Positions 8,269-16,526 of a stretch of 64,000 bases of DNA are shown here, piece after piece. The DNA comes from DASQUK01 sp046726215 (GTDB taxonomy: Bacteria > Actinomycetota > Acidimicrobiia > Acidimicrobiales > VFJN01). The notes below the pieces were generated by a model. It made no database searches and was not told the origin of the DNA. It saw nothing but the letters and a program-made list of their open reading frames with translations. A program made the position numbers and the translations under genes. Location of the stretch: contig JBKPAA010000019.1 in assembly GCA_046726215.1 (NCBI GenBank), positions 65,446 to 129,445 on the forward strand, in the 5' to 3' direction. Numbering within the stretch: the stretch's first letter is position 1; each line of letters opens with the position of its first letter.

Positions 8269-8343
8269 GCGGGCGTAGCCCAACTGGCAGGAGGCACGGG
8301 CCTCAAAATCCCGACAGTGTGGGTTCGAATCCCACCGCCCGCA
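8269..8343 (+). tRNA. tRNA-Leu(CAA)-like, unusual short-variable-loop form
   Basis: A 75-base cloverleaf. Acceptor stem 8269-8275 pairs perfectly with 8336-8342, discriminator A8343. D stem GCC/GGC (8278-8280, 8293-8295), T arm GTGGG-TTCGAAT-CCCAC (8319-8335). The anticodon loop CTCAAAA gives anticodon CAA at 8304-8306. The anticodon stem has four G-C pairs plus a C-T mismatch (8301/8309) next to the loop. The variable region is only 5 bases (8314-8318), whereas bacterial tRNA-Leu normally has a long variable arm; compare tRNA-Leu(GAG) at 57939. CCA is not encoded. Amino-acid identity is therefore uncertain. Confidence 0.75.
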
Positions 8344-8417
8344 CGAACCACCGCCGCCGGTCGGCAGCACCCCGTTGACCGTGTCGACGGGGGTGGGCGG
8401 GGGAAGGGTTGAAGCGT

Positions 8418-9080
8418 ATGGGCGTGGTGTTCGCCGATCGGCTCGACGCCGGCCGCCGGCTGGCCGAGCAGCTCGCCGACCTCGCCGGCGAGGACACCGT
8501 CGTGCTCGGACTCCCCCGCGGGGGTGTGCCGGTGGCCGCAGAGGTGGCACGGGCGCTGGGTGCGGCACTCGACGTGCTGGTGGTGGGCAAGATCGGGGTG
8601 CCCGGGCACGAGGAGCTGGCGCTGGCGGCCGTGGCCGACGACGGCCAGATCGCCCTCAACCCCGGGGTCATGGCGGCCGTGGGAATGACCGAGGTCGACG
8701 TCGAGGTCCTCGCCCGCCGGCACAAGGCGGCGCTCGCCCACCGTGCCGAGCAGTTCCGCGGTGGGGCGCGGGCGGTGCCGATCGAGGGCCGCACCGCCGT
8801 GCTGGTCGACGACGGCATGGCCACCGGGGCGACCATGCGAGTGGCGGTCGACGTCGTACGGGGCCGGGGGCCGAAGACCGTGGTGGTGGCCGTCCCGGTG
8901 GCGTCGCCGGAGGCCTGCGCCGCAGTGGGTGAGACCGCCGATCGCGTGGTGTGCCTGGCGGCGCCGCCGCACTTCCGGGCCGTCGGCACCTGGTACGACG
9001 ACTTCTCCCAGGTGCCGGACTCGACGGTGCGGGAGATCCTGGCGGACGTTCCGGCCCGACCCCCACCCGCAGCCTCCTAG
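8418..9080 (+). CDS. phosphoribosyltransferase-domain protein
   Basis: Predicted 220 residues. It has the PRTase core: LGLPRGGVPVAAEVA near the N-terminus, and the PRPP-binding loop AVLVDDGMATGATMRVAV followed by VVVAVPVASPEA. These stand-alone actinobacterial PRTases often lack a defined substrate; a role in nucleobase salvage or regulation cannot be chosen from sequence. ATG 8418 is preferred over TTG 8409 because GGGAAGGG lies about 10 bases upstream. The 3' end overlaps convergent malQ by 4 bases. Confidence 0.85.
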   Translation: MGVVFADRLDAGRRLAEQLADLAGEDTVVLGLPRGGVPVAAEVARALGAALDVLVVGKIGVPGHEELALAAVADDGQIALNPGVMAAVGMTEVDVEVLARRHKAALAHRAEQFRGGARAVPIEGRTAVLVDDGMATGATMRVAVDVVRGRGPKTVVVAVPVASPEACAAVGETADRVVCLAAPPHFRAVGTWYDDFSQVPDSTVREILADVPARPPPAAS

Positions 9081-10912
9081 CGCCGCAGGGCCGACGCCAC
9101 GCGCGCCACGAGCTGGTCCGCCAGTGCCCGGTCGAGCGGCACCGGGAGGCCAAGGGACCAGTTGGGGCGTTCGTCGGTCGTGCCCGGCAGGTTGGGGCGG
9201 CGGGGCAGCGCCAGGGCGTCCTCCAGCGTGGCGGCGACCAGGGCGCAGGGCGACGCCGCCAGCCCCCGGTGCATGGCGACGATCACGTCCGCGACGGGCG
9301 CATCGACGTCGAGCCCGCTCAGCGCCACCAGCTTGTCGCGCAGACGGGCATGCGCGGCCTCGTCGGGTTCGACGCCCGCGGCGCGCTGGTCCGCGGCGTC
9401 GCGGCCGGACCACACGCCGGCGATCGTGGGCAGATCGTGGGTGGTGACCGCCCCCAGCGCCTGGGCGGGGTAGTGCTCGGGCGGAGCATCTTCGAACCAC
9501 ACGAGCCGGTACGAGAGCAGCCCGGCGTCCCGCAAGCGGTCGCGCACCCCCTCCTCGACCGTGCCCAGGTCCTCCCCAACGACCACGGCCCCGGAGCGCA
9601 CGCTCTCGACCGCCAGCACCGCCAGCAGCTCGTCCGCCGGGTAGCGCACGTAGGCGCCGTCGGTCGGCGAGCCGCCCGGCGGCAGACAGAAAAGGCGGAA
9701 GAGGCCCATCACGTGGTCGATGCGCAGGCCGCCACCGTGGCCCATCGCCGCCCGCAACAGCGACGCCAACGGCTCGTAGGCGACGCCGCGCAGGGCGTGG
9801 GGAACGAACGGCGGCAGGCCCCAATCCTGGCCGCCCCGATTGAACTCGTCGGGCGGGGCCCCCACCCGCACGCCGAGCGCCAGCAGGTCCTGCAGGCACC
9901 AGGCGTCGGCGCCGTCCGGGTCGACGCCCAGCGCCAGGTCGGTGAGCAGCGCCAACGGCCTCTCGGCGCGCCGCAGCTGCTCGTCGACCAGGAACTGCAC
10001 CCAGGCCCAGAACGCCACCCGGTCGGCGCGCTCCGCGGCGAACGAGGCCACACCGGTGGCGGACGGGTGCCGATGCCGGGGGGGCCACGAGCGCCAGCCC
10101 GACCCGTGGTGCTCCGCCAGCGCACAGAACCGGGCGTAGGCCTCCAGCTCGTTTCCCATCTGCGTCCGCCACCGCTCGAACCGCAGGTCGGGACCGAGCG
10201 AGGCCCACAGGTGGTCGAGTGCCCGCCGCTTGAGCGCCCACACGGCGTCGCGGTCGACCAGCGGCGCGCCGTTCAGCCGGCGCGCCTCGGAGCCCAGGGC
10301 CTCGACGGCGGCGTCGCCCCCGGCGCCGGGGAGCTCCTCGATGCGTAGCAGCAGGGGGTTGAACCAGCGGCGGCTCGACGGGAAGTAGGGGCTGGGCTCG
10401 ACCCGCCCGACCGGTTGGGGCGCGTGCATCGGGCTGACCCCCAACATGCCGGCACCTCGCTCGGCGGACCAGGCCCCGAGCGAGCGCAGGTCCGCCAGGT
10501 CGCCGATGCCCCAACTTGCCGCGGAACGGCACGCGTGAAGCTGGACCGTGAGCAGCCACGATCGCAGCTCGCCCGGCAGGTGGCAGCGGCCGGGCGTCAC
10601 GATCAGGCGCGTCGCACGGCCGCCGTCCAGGGGCCGCAGGTCGTGGTAACCGATGGGCAGGTCGGGCGGGAGCGCACCCTCGGCCCGCACCTCGTTGCCG
10701 TCCTCCAGCGCCAACTCGCAGGGACCGGACAGGGGGTCCGCCCGCCCGGCGTGCACTACCCGGACCGTCGGGCCGACCGACGGCGGCACGTCCGCGGCGT
10801 CGGCGGACCCCATCGCCGCGCGCAGGGCCGCGATGGTTTCCGGGGCGATGGTGTGCCACCGTCCCCAGGCGTCCCAGTAACCGTCGTCGATGCCCCAGGG
10901 GTCGGTGGCCAC
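9077..10912 (-). CDS. malQ: 4-alpha-glucanotransferase (amylomaltase)
   Basis: Predicted 611 residues, a GH77 enzyme. RIDHVMGLFRLF carries the nucleophile Asp, VVGEDLGTVEEGV the acid/base Glu, and VTTHDLPTIAGVW the stabilising Asp; SWGIGDLADL and SPYFPSSRRWFNPLLLRI are typical of MalQ. It disproportionates alpha-1,4-glucans and maltodextrins in the cytosol. The ~100-residue N-terminal extension before the barrel is usual in actinobacterial MalQ. A -10-like TACGGT (10926-10921 on the minus strand) ends 8 bases before the GTG start, predicting a leaderless mRNA. Confidence 0.93.
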   Translation of the reverse strand: MATDPWGIDDGYWDAWGRWHTIAPETIAALRAAMGSADAADVPPSVGPTVRVVHAGRADPLSGPCELALEDGNEVRAEGALPPDLPIGYHDLRPLDGGRATRLIVTPGRCHLPGELRSWLLTVQLHACRSAASWGIGDLADLRSLGAWSAERGAGMLGVSPMHAPQPVGRVEPSPYFPSSRRWFNPLLLRIEELPGAGGDAAVEALGSEARRLNGAPLVDRDAVWALKRRALDHLWASLGPDLRFERWRTQMGNELEAYARFCALAEHHGSGWRSWPPRHRHPSATGVASFAAERADRVAFWAWVQFLVDEQLRRAERPLALLTDLALGVDPDGADAWCLQDLLALGVRVGAPPDEFNRGGQDWGLPPFVPHALRGVAYEPLASLLRAAMGHGGGLRIDHVMGLFRLFCLPPGGSPTDGAYVRYPADELLAVLAVESVRSGAVVVGEDLGTVEEGVRDRLRDAGLLSYRLVWFEDAPPEHYPAQALGAVTTHDLPTIAGVWSGRDAADQRAAGVEPDEAAHARLRDKLVALSGLDVDAPVADVIVAMHRGLAASPCALVAATLEDALALPRRPNLPGTTDERPNWSLGLPVPLDRALADQLVARVASALRR

Positions 10913-10960
10913 CGGCGCGCACCGTACCGGCCGCGCGCCGCTGAGCCCTCGGGCCCCGCT

Positions 10961-11848
10961 TCAGGGGCCGACGACGCTCGGTTCCGGCACCCGGGCCCGG
11001 GGCTTGCTGTTGACGGCGGCGATCCCGGCAGCCGTCAATGCGCCGCCGACGAGCAGGCGCGCCTCGAACCGCTCGTTGAGCACGACGATGCCGACGATGA
11101 CCGCCACGACCGGGATTATGTACGTGACGAGCGACGCCTTGGTGGCGCCGATGTCGGCGATGATCCGGTAGCTGAGGACGTAGGCGACGCCTGTGCCCAG
11201 GATCCCGAGCAGCAGTATCGACGCCACCCGGGTGGGTGTGAGCGACACGCCACCGGCCACCGACGTCGCCACCGCAACCGGGAACAACAGCACGGCACCG
11301 GTGGCGAGCTGGCCCGTGGCCGCAACGATCGGTGGATAGGACACGAGGTGGCGGCGCATGTAGACGAAGGCGAGGCCGTACCCGGCGCCGGCAAAGATCG
11401 CCGCCAGCGCACCGGCCGTCGACGATCCCTCCAGGTCGGTCGCACCCAAGCCGGCGGCCACCGCCACGCCGACGACCCCCAGTGCCAGGCCCGCGATCTG
11501 GACCGGTCGCAGCCGCTCGCCCAGCCCGATGGCGGCGAACAGCGCGGTGAACAACGGCGTCGAGGCGTTGAGGACGGCGGTCAGTGCCGACGTGATGTGC
11601 TGCTCGCCCCACGCCAGCAGGGTGAACGGGACGATGTTGCCGGCGAGGGCCACCAGCGCGTAGTGGCGGAGCGAGGTCCGGTCGAGGGGGATCCGCCGGC
11701 CCTGGCTGTGGAGCACCGCGTACAGCACCGCCGCGCCCAGGGCGATCCGCGCCCACGCCACGGTCGTGGGGGTCAGCCCCTCGCCGGCCACCTTGATGAA
11801 CAGGAATGACCAGCCCCAGATGAAGGCAAGGATGAACAGGCGACGCAC
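10961..11848 (-). CDS. EamA/DMT-superfamily permease
   Basis: Predicted 295 residues with about ten hydrophobic segments in two similar halves. The N-terminal repeat begins LAFIWGWSFLFIKVAGEGLTP and the second has GYGLAFVYMRRHL and GTGVAYVLSYRIIADIGATKAS. This is the 10-TM drug/metabolite transporter fold. Substrate unknown; such proteins export amino acids or other metabolites. GTG start at 11848. It lies behind malQ on the same strand with a 48-base gap and may share or follow that unit. Confidence 0.88.
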   Translation of the reverse strand: MRRLFILAFIWGWSFLFIKVAGEGLTPTTVAWARIALGAAVLYAVLHSQGRRIPLDRTSLRHYALVALAGNIVPFTLLAWGEQHITSALTAVLNASTPLFTALFAAIGLGERLRPVQIAGLALGVVGVAVAAGLGATDLEGSSTAGALAAIFAGAGYGLAFVYMRRHLVSYPPIVAATGQLATGAVLLFPVAVATSVAGGVSLTPTRVASILLLGILGTGVAYVLSYRIIADIGATKASLVTYIIPVVAVIVGIVVLNERFEARLLVGGALTAAGIAAVNSKPRARVPEPSVVGP

Positions 11849-11957
11849 CCACCGCAGTCAACCAGGCCGGGTCCGCGAATCCGCCCGGATTACGCGCGGT
11901 GGCCCTCACGCCGCGAGCCGAGCGGGGGCCGCGGCGTCAGAACATAGACTCGCCCTC

Positions 11958-12254
11958 ATGCCCAAGTCGTTGGTCGAGAGGCGCCTCAGCCAGGTCGCCG
12001 GGCGCCTGCAGCAGCTGCGCGCCGAGCTCGAGCTCTCGGAGGAGCAGCTCGCGCACCTGGCCGATGCCGCCGATGACGCCCGGTTGCGGGCGCTGGTATC
12101 GGAGACGCCGGTCGCCGACGTCGACCACCGACACGCGGAGCGGCACGCCGAGGCGATGCGCCGGCACCGCGCCGCGGTCTTCGACGAGATCGCCAAGTTG
12201 GAGCGCGACCAGGACGAGCTGCTCGACCGGTTGGTCCACGAATCCAGGCGCTAG
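11958..12254 (+). CDS. conserved actinobacterial coiled-coil protein
   Basis: Predicted 98 residues, almost all helical and highly charged: VERRLSQVAGRLQQLRAELELSEEQLAHLADAADDAR, then a second helix HRAAVFDEIAKLERDQDELLDRL. The heptad pattern suggests a coiled-coil dimer. It sits 29 bases before the ANTAR regulator gene, so they are probably co-transcribed. TAGACT (11945-11950) ends 7 bases before ATG 11958, again a leaderless pattern that fixes the start. Function unknown. Confidence 0.75.
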   Translation: MPKSLVERRLSQVAGRLQQLRAELELSEEQLAHLADAADDARLRALVSETPVADVDHRHAERHAEAMRRHRAAVFDEIAKLERDQDELLDRLVHESRR

Positions 12255-12283
12255 AACACACCGGATCGAAAGAAGGAACGAGC

Positions 12284-12865
12284 TTGGCAACCCGCGTCGT
12301 CATCGCTGAGGACGAGGCCATCATCCGCCTCGACCTGAAGGAGACCCTCGAGGAGGAGGGCTACGAGGTCGTCGGCGAGACGGGCCGCGGCGACGAGGCG
12401 GTCAAGCTGGTCCGTGAGCTGGAGCCCGACCTGGCGATCCTCGACATCAAGATGCCCGGCCTCGACGGCCTGGCCGCCGCCCGCGAGATCGCCGGCGAGC
12501 GCCGGGCCGCCGTGCTGATCCTCACGGCGTTCAGCCAGCGTGACCTCATCGAGCAGGCGCGCGATGCCGGCGCGCTGGCCTATCTGGTCAAGCCGTTCGA
12601 ACGCAGCGAGCTGGTGCCGGCGGTCGAGGTGGCGTTGGGGCGGTTCCGCGAGATCCGGGCACTGGCCGACCAGACCGCCAGCCTCGAGGAGCAGCTCGAG
12701 ACCCGCAAGGTGGTCGACCGCGCCAAGGGCAAGCTCATGGATGAGTCCGGCATGGGCGAGAGCGAGGCATTCGGGTTCATCCAGCGCCGGGCGATGTCGG
12801 AGCGGGTCACCATGCGGGCCGTCGCCCAGCGGATCATCGACGGCGACATCAAGCCGGGGGAGTAG
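12284..12865 (+). CDS. pdtaR: ANTAR-domain response regulator, PdtaR type
   Basis: Predicted 193 residues. An N-terminal receiver (about 1-120) has IAEDEAIIRLDL (acidic pocket), LAILDIKMPGLDG (phospho-acceptor Asp) and YLVKPF (conserved Lys). The C-terminal ANTAR domain (~130-190) reads VDRAKGKLMDESGMGESEAFGFIQRRAM and binds paired RNA hairpins. Such regulators work as RNA-binding antiterminators after phosphorylation by a PdtaS-like histidine kinase, which is not in the window. The start is TTG at 12284 with AAGGAACG about 6 bases upstream. Confidence 0.92.
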   Translation: MATRVVIAEDEAIIRLDLKETLEEEGYEVVGETGRGDEAVKLVRELEPDLAILDIKMPGLDGLAAAREIAGERRAAVLILTAFSQRDLIEQARDAGALAYLVKPFERSELVPAVEVALGRFREIRALADQTASLEEQLETRKVVDRAKGKLMDESGMGESEAFGFIQRRAMSERVTMRAVAQRIIDGDIKPGE

Positions 12866-12905
12866 GCCGGGGGCGTGATAACGCAAGAGGTGTACTACTA
12901 GGTAC

Positions 12906-15608
12906 GTGGCCGACGACCCCCTCATCCTGATCGACGGGAACTCCCTGACCTACCGGGCCTTCTTCGCCCTGCCCACCGACCTGTCGACCGCCTCGGGCCA
13001 GGTCACCAACGCGGTGTTCGGGTTCACGTCGATGCTCATCAACCTGATGCGCGACCACGGCCACCGGCGCATGGCGGTGGCGTTCGACCGGCCCGAGCCC
13101 ACCTTCCGCCACGAGCAGGTCGACACCTACAAGGCCAACCGCCAGGCGGCGCCCGACATCCTGCGGCAGCAGATAGGCCTGGTGCGCCAGGTGGCCGAGA
13201 CCCTGGGGATCCGGGTGCTCGAGCTGCCGGGCTACGAGGCCGACGACATCATCGCCACGCTCGCCACGCAGGGCCGCGACGCCGGGCTGGACGTCATCGT
13301 CGTCACCGGCGACCGCGACGTCTACCAGCTCGTCGAGGACCCGCACGTCAAGGTGCTCTACAACCGGCGCGGGGTGTCGGACTACGTCCTCTACGACGAG
13401 GCCGGCATCGAGGAGCGGACGGGCGTGCCGCCGGCCCTCTACCTGCAGTACGCGGCGCTGCGCGGCGACACCTCCGACAACCTGCCGGGCGTGCCGGGGG
13501 TGGGGGAGAAGACCGCCGCCAAGCTGGTCACTACCTACGGCAACATCGACGGCATCTTCGAGCACCTCGACGAGCAGACCCCCAAGCTCCGGACCAGCCT
13601 GGGTGAGCACGAGGACCAGGTCCGCCAGAACACCGAGGTCATGAAGCTGATCTGCGACGCGCCCGTCGGCGTGACCATCGACGAGCTCGATCGCCGCCCG
13701 CCGGACGTCGACGAGGTGCGGCGCCTGTTCGACTTCCTCGAGTTCCACAGCCTGGGTGAGCGGCTGACCGAGGCGCTGGGGGAGGACCTCGGCGTGGGCC
13801 GGCCGCCGGCCGAGGTGCTCGAGGCCGGGGTGACGATCCTCGAGACGCCGGCGGACGCGCTCGCGCTGCTCACCCGGCTGCGCCAGGACGCCGCGGGCGC
13901 ATCGCTGGCCATGGCCGCCGCCTGGCAGGGCAGCGAGGGTCGCACGCCCCTGCAGGGGCTGGCGATCGTGACCGATCCGACGGCGGGCGAGGTCGCGTGG
14001 ATCCCGATCGCGCTGCTGACCGACGACGCGGTGCGCGCCGAGCTCGCTCGACTCGTGGCTCTGCCGGGGGAGGGCGGCCGACCGGTCGCCGCCCACCAGG
14101 CGAAGGCGATGATGCGGTCCCTGCTCGACGCCGGCGTCGACGTGCGCTGCCTGGCCATAGACACCGCCATCGCCGCCTACCTGCTCGATCCCGCCGAGTC
14201 GCGCTACCTGCTCGACGAGGTGCTGCGCCGCTACGCGTCGGCCGAGCTGCCCGCGGACGGCGCCGCGCCCGAGGGCCAGCTGGACCTGGACGGCTCGACG
14301 GTGTCGGCGGCCCAGCGCACCGCTCGCTACGCGTTGGCCGTCGACCGCCTGGTGGAGCCGCTGACCCAGGCGCTCGATCACCAGGCGCTGCGGGCCCTGA
14401 ACGACGAGATCGAGGTGCCGCTGGTGCGGGTTCTGGCGCACATGGAGCACGCCGGCGTGGGTGTCGACGCCGACGAGCTGCGGGCGCTGCGGGACCGGCT
14501 GAACGCCGAGGTCGATGAACTGCGGCAGCAGGTGTTCGACGATGCCGGCACCGAGTTCAACGTGAACTCGACCCCGCAGCTGCGGGAGATCCTGTTCGAC
14601 AAGCTGGGACTGACGCCGCAGAAGCGCACCAAGACCGGGTATTCCACCGATGCGTCGTCGCTGGAGAAGCTGGCGGGGCAGCATCCGATCATCGAGCACC
14701 TGTTGGCCTACCGGGAGGTCGAGAAGCTGCGCTCGACCTACGGCGACGGGCTCCTGGCCGAGGTGGCCGACGACGGGAGGATCCACGCCACGTTCAACCA
14801 GACGGTCGCCCGCACCGGCCGGCTGTCGTCGGACCAGCCCAACCTCCACAACATTCCCGTGCGCAGCGAGATCGGGCGGGAGTTCCGCAAGGCGTTCGTG
14901 CCGGCGCCGGGCTGCGAGCTGTTGGTGGCCGACTACAACCAGATCGAGCTGCGCTGCATCGCCCACCTGGCCCAGGACCCGGGGCTGATCGAGAGCTTCC
15001 GCTCCGGCCGTGACATCCACACCGAGACGGCCTCGCGGGTCTTCGGCGTGGAGCCCGGCGCCGTCACCATCGATCAGCGGTCCAAGGCCAAGATGGTGTC
15101 CTACGGGCTGGCGTACGGCATGGAGGCCTACGGGCTGGGGCAGCGCCTCAACATTCCCACCGAGGAGGCGGCGCTGATACTCGCGGCCTACTTCGAGGCG
15201 TTCCCCTCGGTGAAGGAGTACATGGAGCGCACCGTGGCCGAGGCCCGCGAGCGGGGCTACACGGAGACGCTGTTCGGTCGGCGGCGCCAGATCCCCGAGC
15301 TGTCGTCGCCCAACTTCCGCATTCGCCAGGCGGGCGAGCGCCAGGCCATGAACGCTGGGATCCAGGGGCTGGCGGCCGACATCTTCAAGGTGGCGCTGGT
15401 GCGCCTCACGTCGGCGCTGGAGGAGTCGCAGATGGACAGCCAGCTCATCCTCCAGGTTCACGACGAGGTGCTGCTCGACGTGCCCCCCGCAGAGCACGCC
15501 CGGGCCGCCAAGGTGGTGGTCGAGGTGATGACCGGCGCGGTCGAGCTCAGCGTGCCGCTGGAGGTCAACCTGGCGTTCGGGCCCAGCTGGGCGGACGCCA
15601 AGGGGTGA
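12906..15608 (+). CDS. polA: DNA polymerase I
   Basis: Predicted 900 residues. The 5'-nuclease domain (~1-300) has AVAFDRPEPTFRHE, YEADDIIATLA, VTGDRDVYQLV and the helix-hairpin-helix GVPGVGEKTAAKL. The middle domain (~310-480) lacks the acidic proofreading residues (LAMAAAW where DxE is expected), so the 3'-5' exonuclease is probably dead. The polymerase has motif A LLVADYNQIELRC, motif B RSKAKMVSYGLAYGM and motif C LQVHDEVLLD. Role: gap filling in excision repair and Okazaki-fragment processing. GTG start 12906. The stop overlaps the next gene's GTG by 4 bases. Confidence 0.96.
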   Translation: MADDPLILIDGNSLTYRAFFALPTDLSTASGQVTNAVFGFTSMLINLMRDHGHRRMAVAFDRPEPTFRHEQVDTYKANRQAAPDILRQQIGLVRQVAETLGIRVLELPGYEADDIIATLATQGRDAGLDVIVVTGDRDVYQLVEDPHVKVLYNRRGVSDYVLYDEAGIEERTGVPPALYLQYAALRGDTSDNLPGVPGVGEKTAAKLVTTYGNIDGIFEHLDEQTPKLRTSLGEHEDQVRQNTEVMKLICDAPVGVTIDELDRRPPDVDEVRRLFDFLEFHSLGERLTEALGEDLGVGRPPAEVLEAGVTILETPADALALLTRLRQDAAGASLAMAAAWQGSEGRTPLQGLAIVTDPTAGEVAWIPIALLTDDAVRAELARLVALPGEGGRPVAAHQAKAMMRSLLDAGVDVRCLAIDTAIAAYLLDPAESRYLLDEVLRRYASAELPADGAAPEGQLDLDGSTVSAAQRTARYALAVDRLVEPLTQALDHQALRALNDEIEVPLVRVLAHMEHAGVGVDADELRALRDRLNAEVDELRQQVFDDAGTEFNVNSTPQLREILFDKLGLTPQKRTKTGYSTDASSLEKLAGQHPIIEHLLAYREVEKLRSTYGDGLLAEVADDGRIHATFNQTVARTGRLSSDQPNLHNIPVRSEIGREFRKAFVPAPGCELLVADYNQIELRCIAHLAQDPGLIESFRSGRDIHTETASRVFGVEPGAVTIDQRSKAKMVSYGLAYGMEAYGLGQRLNIPTEEAALILAAYFEAFPSVKEYMERTVAEARERGYTETLFGRRRQIPELSSPNFRIRQAGERQAMNAGIQGLAADIFKVALVRLTSALEESQMDSQLILQVHDEVLLDVPPAEHARAAKVVVEVMTGAVELSVPLEVNLAFGPSWADAKG

Positions 15609-16402
15609 GTGGTCGGCGGGCCGACCCGGTCCACTCTTTGAAGAAACTGCGGGCTACAGCCCCGGAAAATCTTCAAGGACGTGGGGAGCACTGGTTCGAG
15701 CCGGTCGCCGACCACATGGGCGCCGCGTACCTGCGGTACTCGTTCACCAAGGGCACCGCCCAGGAGATCGGGTTCCTCGTCGATGCCCTCCACCTCCGAC
15801 CGGGCCAGCGCGTGCTCGACGTCGGTTGTGGACCGGGCCGGCACGCCTACGCCCTCGCCGAGCGGGGGATCGAGGTGGTGGGGATCGACATCAGCCAGCG
15901 GTTTGTCGAGCTCGCCCGCGACGGCGCCCCGCCCCTCGCCAGCTTCCAGCGTGCCGACGCCCGGGACCTTCGGTTCGACGCCGAGTTCGACGCCGCCATT
16001 TCGCTGTGTCAGGGCGCCTTCGGCCTGGCCGGCGGGCCGAAGGCGCCGCTCGACGCCGACGGCGACGTGCTCGCCGGCATCGCGCGGTCGCTCCGTCCCG
16101 GCGCTGTGGCCGCGGTGACGGCCTTCTCGGCCTACTTCCAGGTGCGCTGGCTCGAGGAGACCGACAGCTTCGACGCCGCGGCCGGCGTCAACCACGAGCG
16201 CACGGAGGTCCGCGACGAGGACGGGGTGGCCGCGGCGGCCGACCTGTGGACCAGTTGCTTCACACCGCGGGAGCTCCGCCTCCTGGCCCAGCGCGCCGGG
16301 CTCGAAGTGCGGGCGATCTGGTCGGTCGCCCCGGGCGCCTACGCCGCCGATCGGCCGACAATCGGCTCCCCGGAGTTCCTGCTCGTCGCGGCGCGTTCGT
16401 AG
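15605..16402 (+). CDS. class I SAM-dependent methyltransferase coupled to polA
   Basis: Predicted 265 residues from GTG 15605, whose GTGA overlaps the polA stop. Motif I is VLDVGCGPGRHAYALAERG, then VVGIDIS (acidic loop), FQRADARDLRFD and an AISLCQGAFG motif. The conserved part seems to begin at HWFEPVADHMGAAYLRYSFTKG (~28), so the initiator lies upstream of the internal ATG 15717. Residues ~11-25 are encoded by a palindromic repeat (15635-15678) that has a relative at the start of the methyltransferase at 33464. Substrate unknown. Confidence 0.85.
   Translation: MSGRRADPVHSLKKLRATAPENLQGRGEHWFEPVADHMGAAYLRYSFTKGTAQEIGFLVDALHLRPGQRVLDVGCGPGRHAYALAERGIEVVGIDISQRFVELARDGAPPLASFQRADARDLRFDAEFDAAISLCQGAFGLAGGPKAPLDADGDVLAGIARSLRPGAVAAVTAFSAYFQVRWLEETDSFDAAAGVNHERTEVRDEDGVAAAADLWTSCFTPRELRLLAQRAGLEVRAIWSVAPGAYAADRPTIGSPEFLLVAARS
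15635..15678. repeat. palindromic repeat family 2, copy A (inside methyltransferase N-terminus)
   Basis: Stem TCTTTGAAGA (15635-15644) with TCTTCAAGG (15670-15678), inner GCGGGCT/AGCCCCG. It matches 33443-33486 at 36 of 44 positions with no gap. It is read in frame as part of the methyltransferase (SLKKLRATAPENLQG). Confidence 0.7.
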
Positions 16403-16423
16403 CGGCCCGCCGGGGGCGGCTGC

Positions 16424-16526
16424 TACCCTCGCCCAAACGCGCTGTGCGGCGCGCCCTTGTGGCTGTCCCGTCGCTGGCGGGACCCGCAATCCGTTGTTCC
16501 CGACCCCGAAGAAAGCCGACCCGTTC
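16424..16526 (+). promoter_or_regulatory. rpsA promoter and leader
   Basis: TACCCT at 16424-16429 fits an actinobacterial -10 box; transcription would start near 16436, leaving a ~90-base leader. The leader holds a hairpin GTCCCG (16465-16470) / CGGGAC (16478-16483) with a 7-base loop and, near its end, GAAGAAAG before the GTG. Ribosomal protein S1 genes are often autoregulated through their leader; that role here is inference. Confidence 0.45.

Noticed and set aside
8013..11909. Open minus-strand frame of ~1298 codons over ogt, tRNA, PRTase, malQ and EamA genes
   Set aside because: Translation is Arg/Pro/Gly-rich without domains and runs across a tRNA and known genes; a GC-bias artefact.
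12849..15497. 882-codon frame antisense to polA
   Set aside because: Composition is His/Arg/Gly/Leu-biased shadow of polA codons; no start signal or domain.
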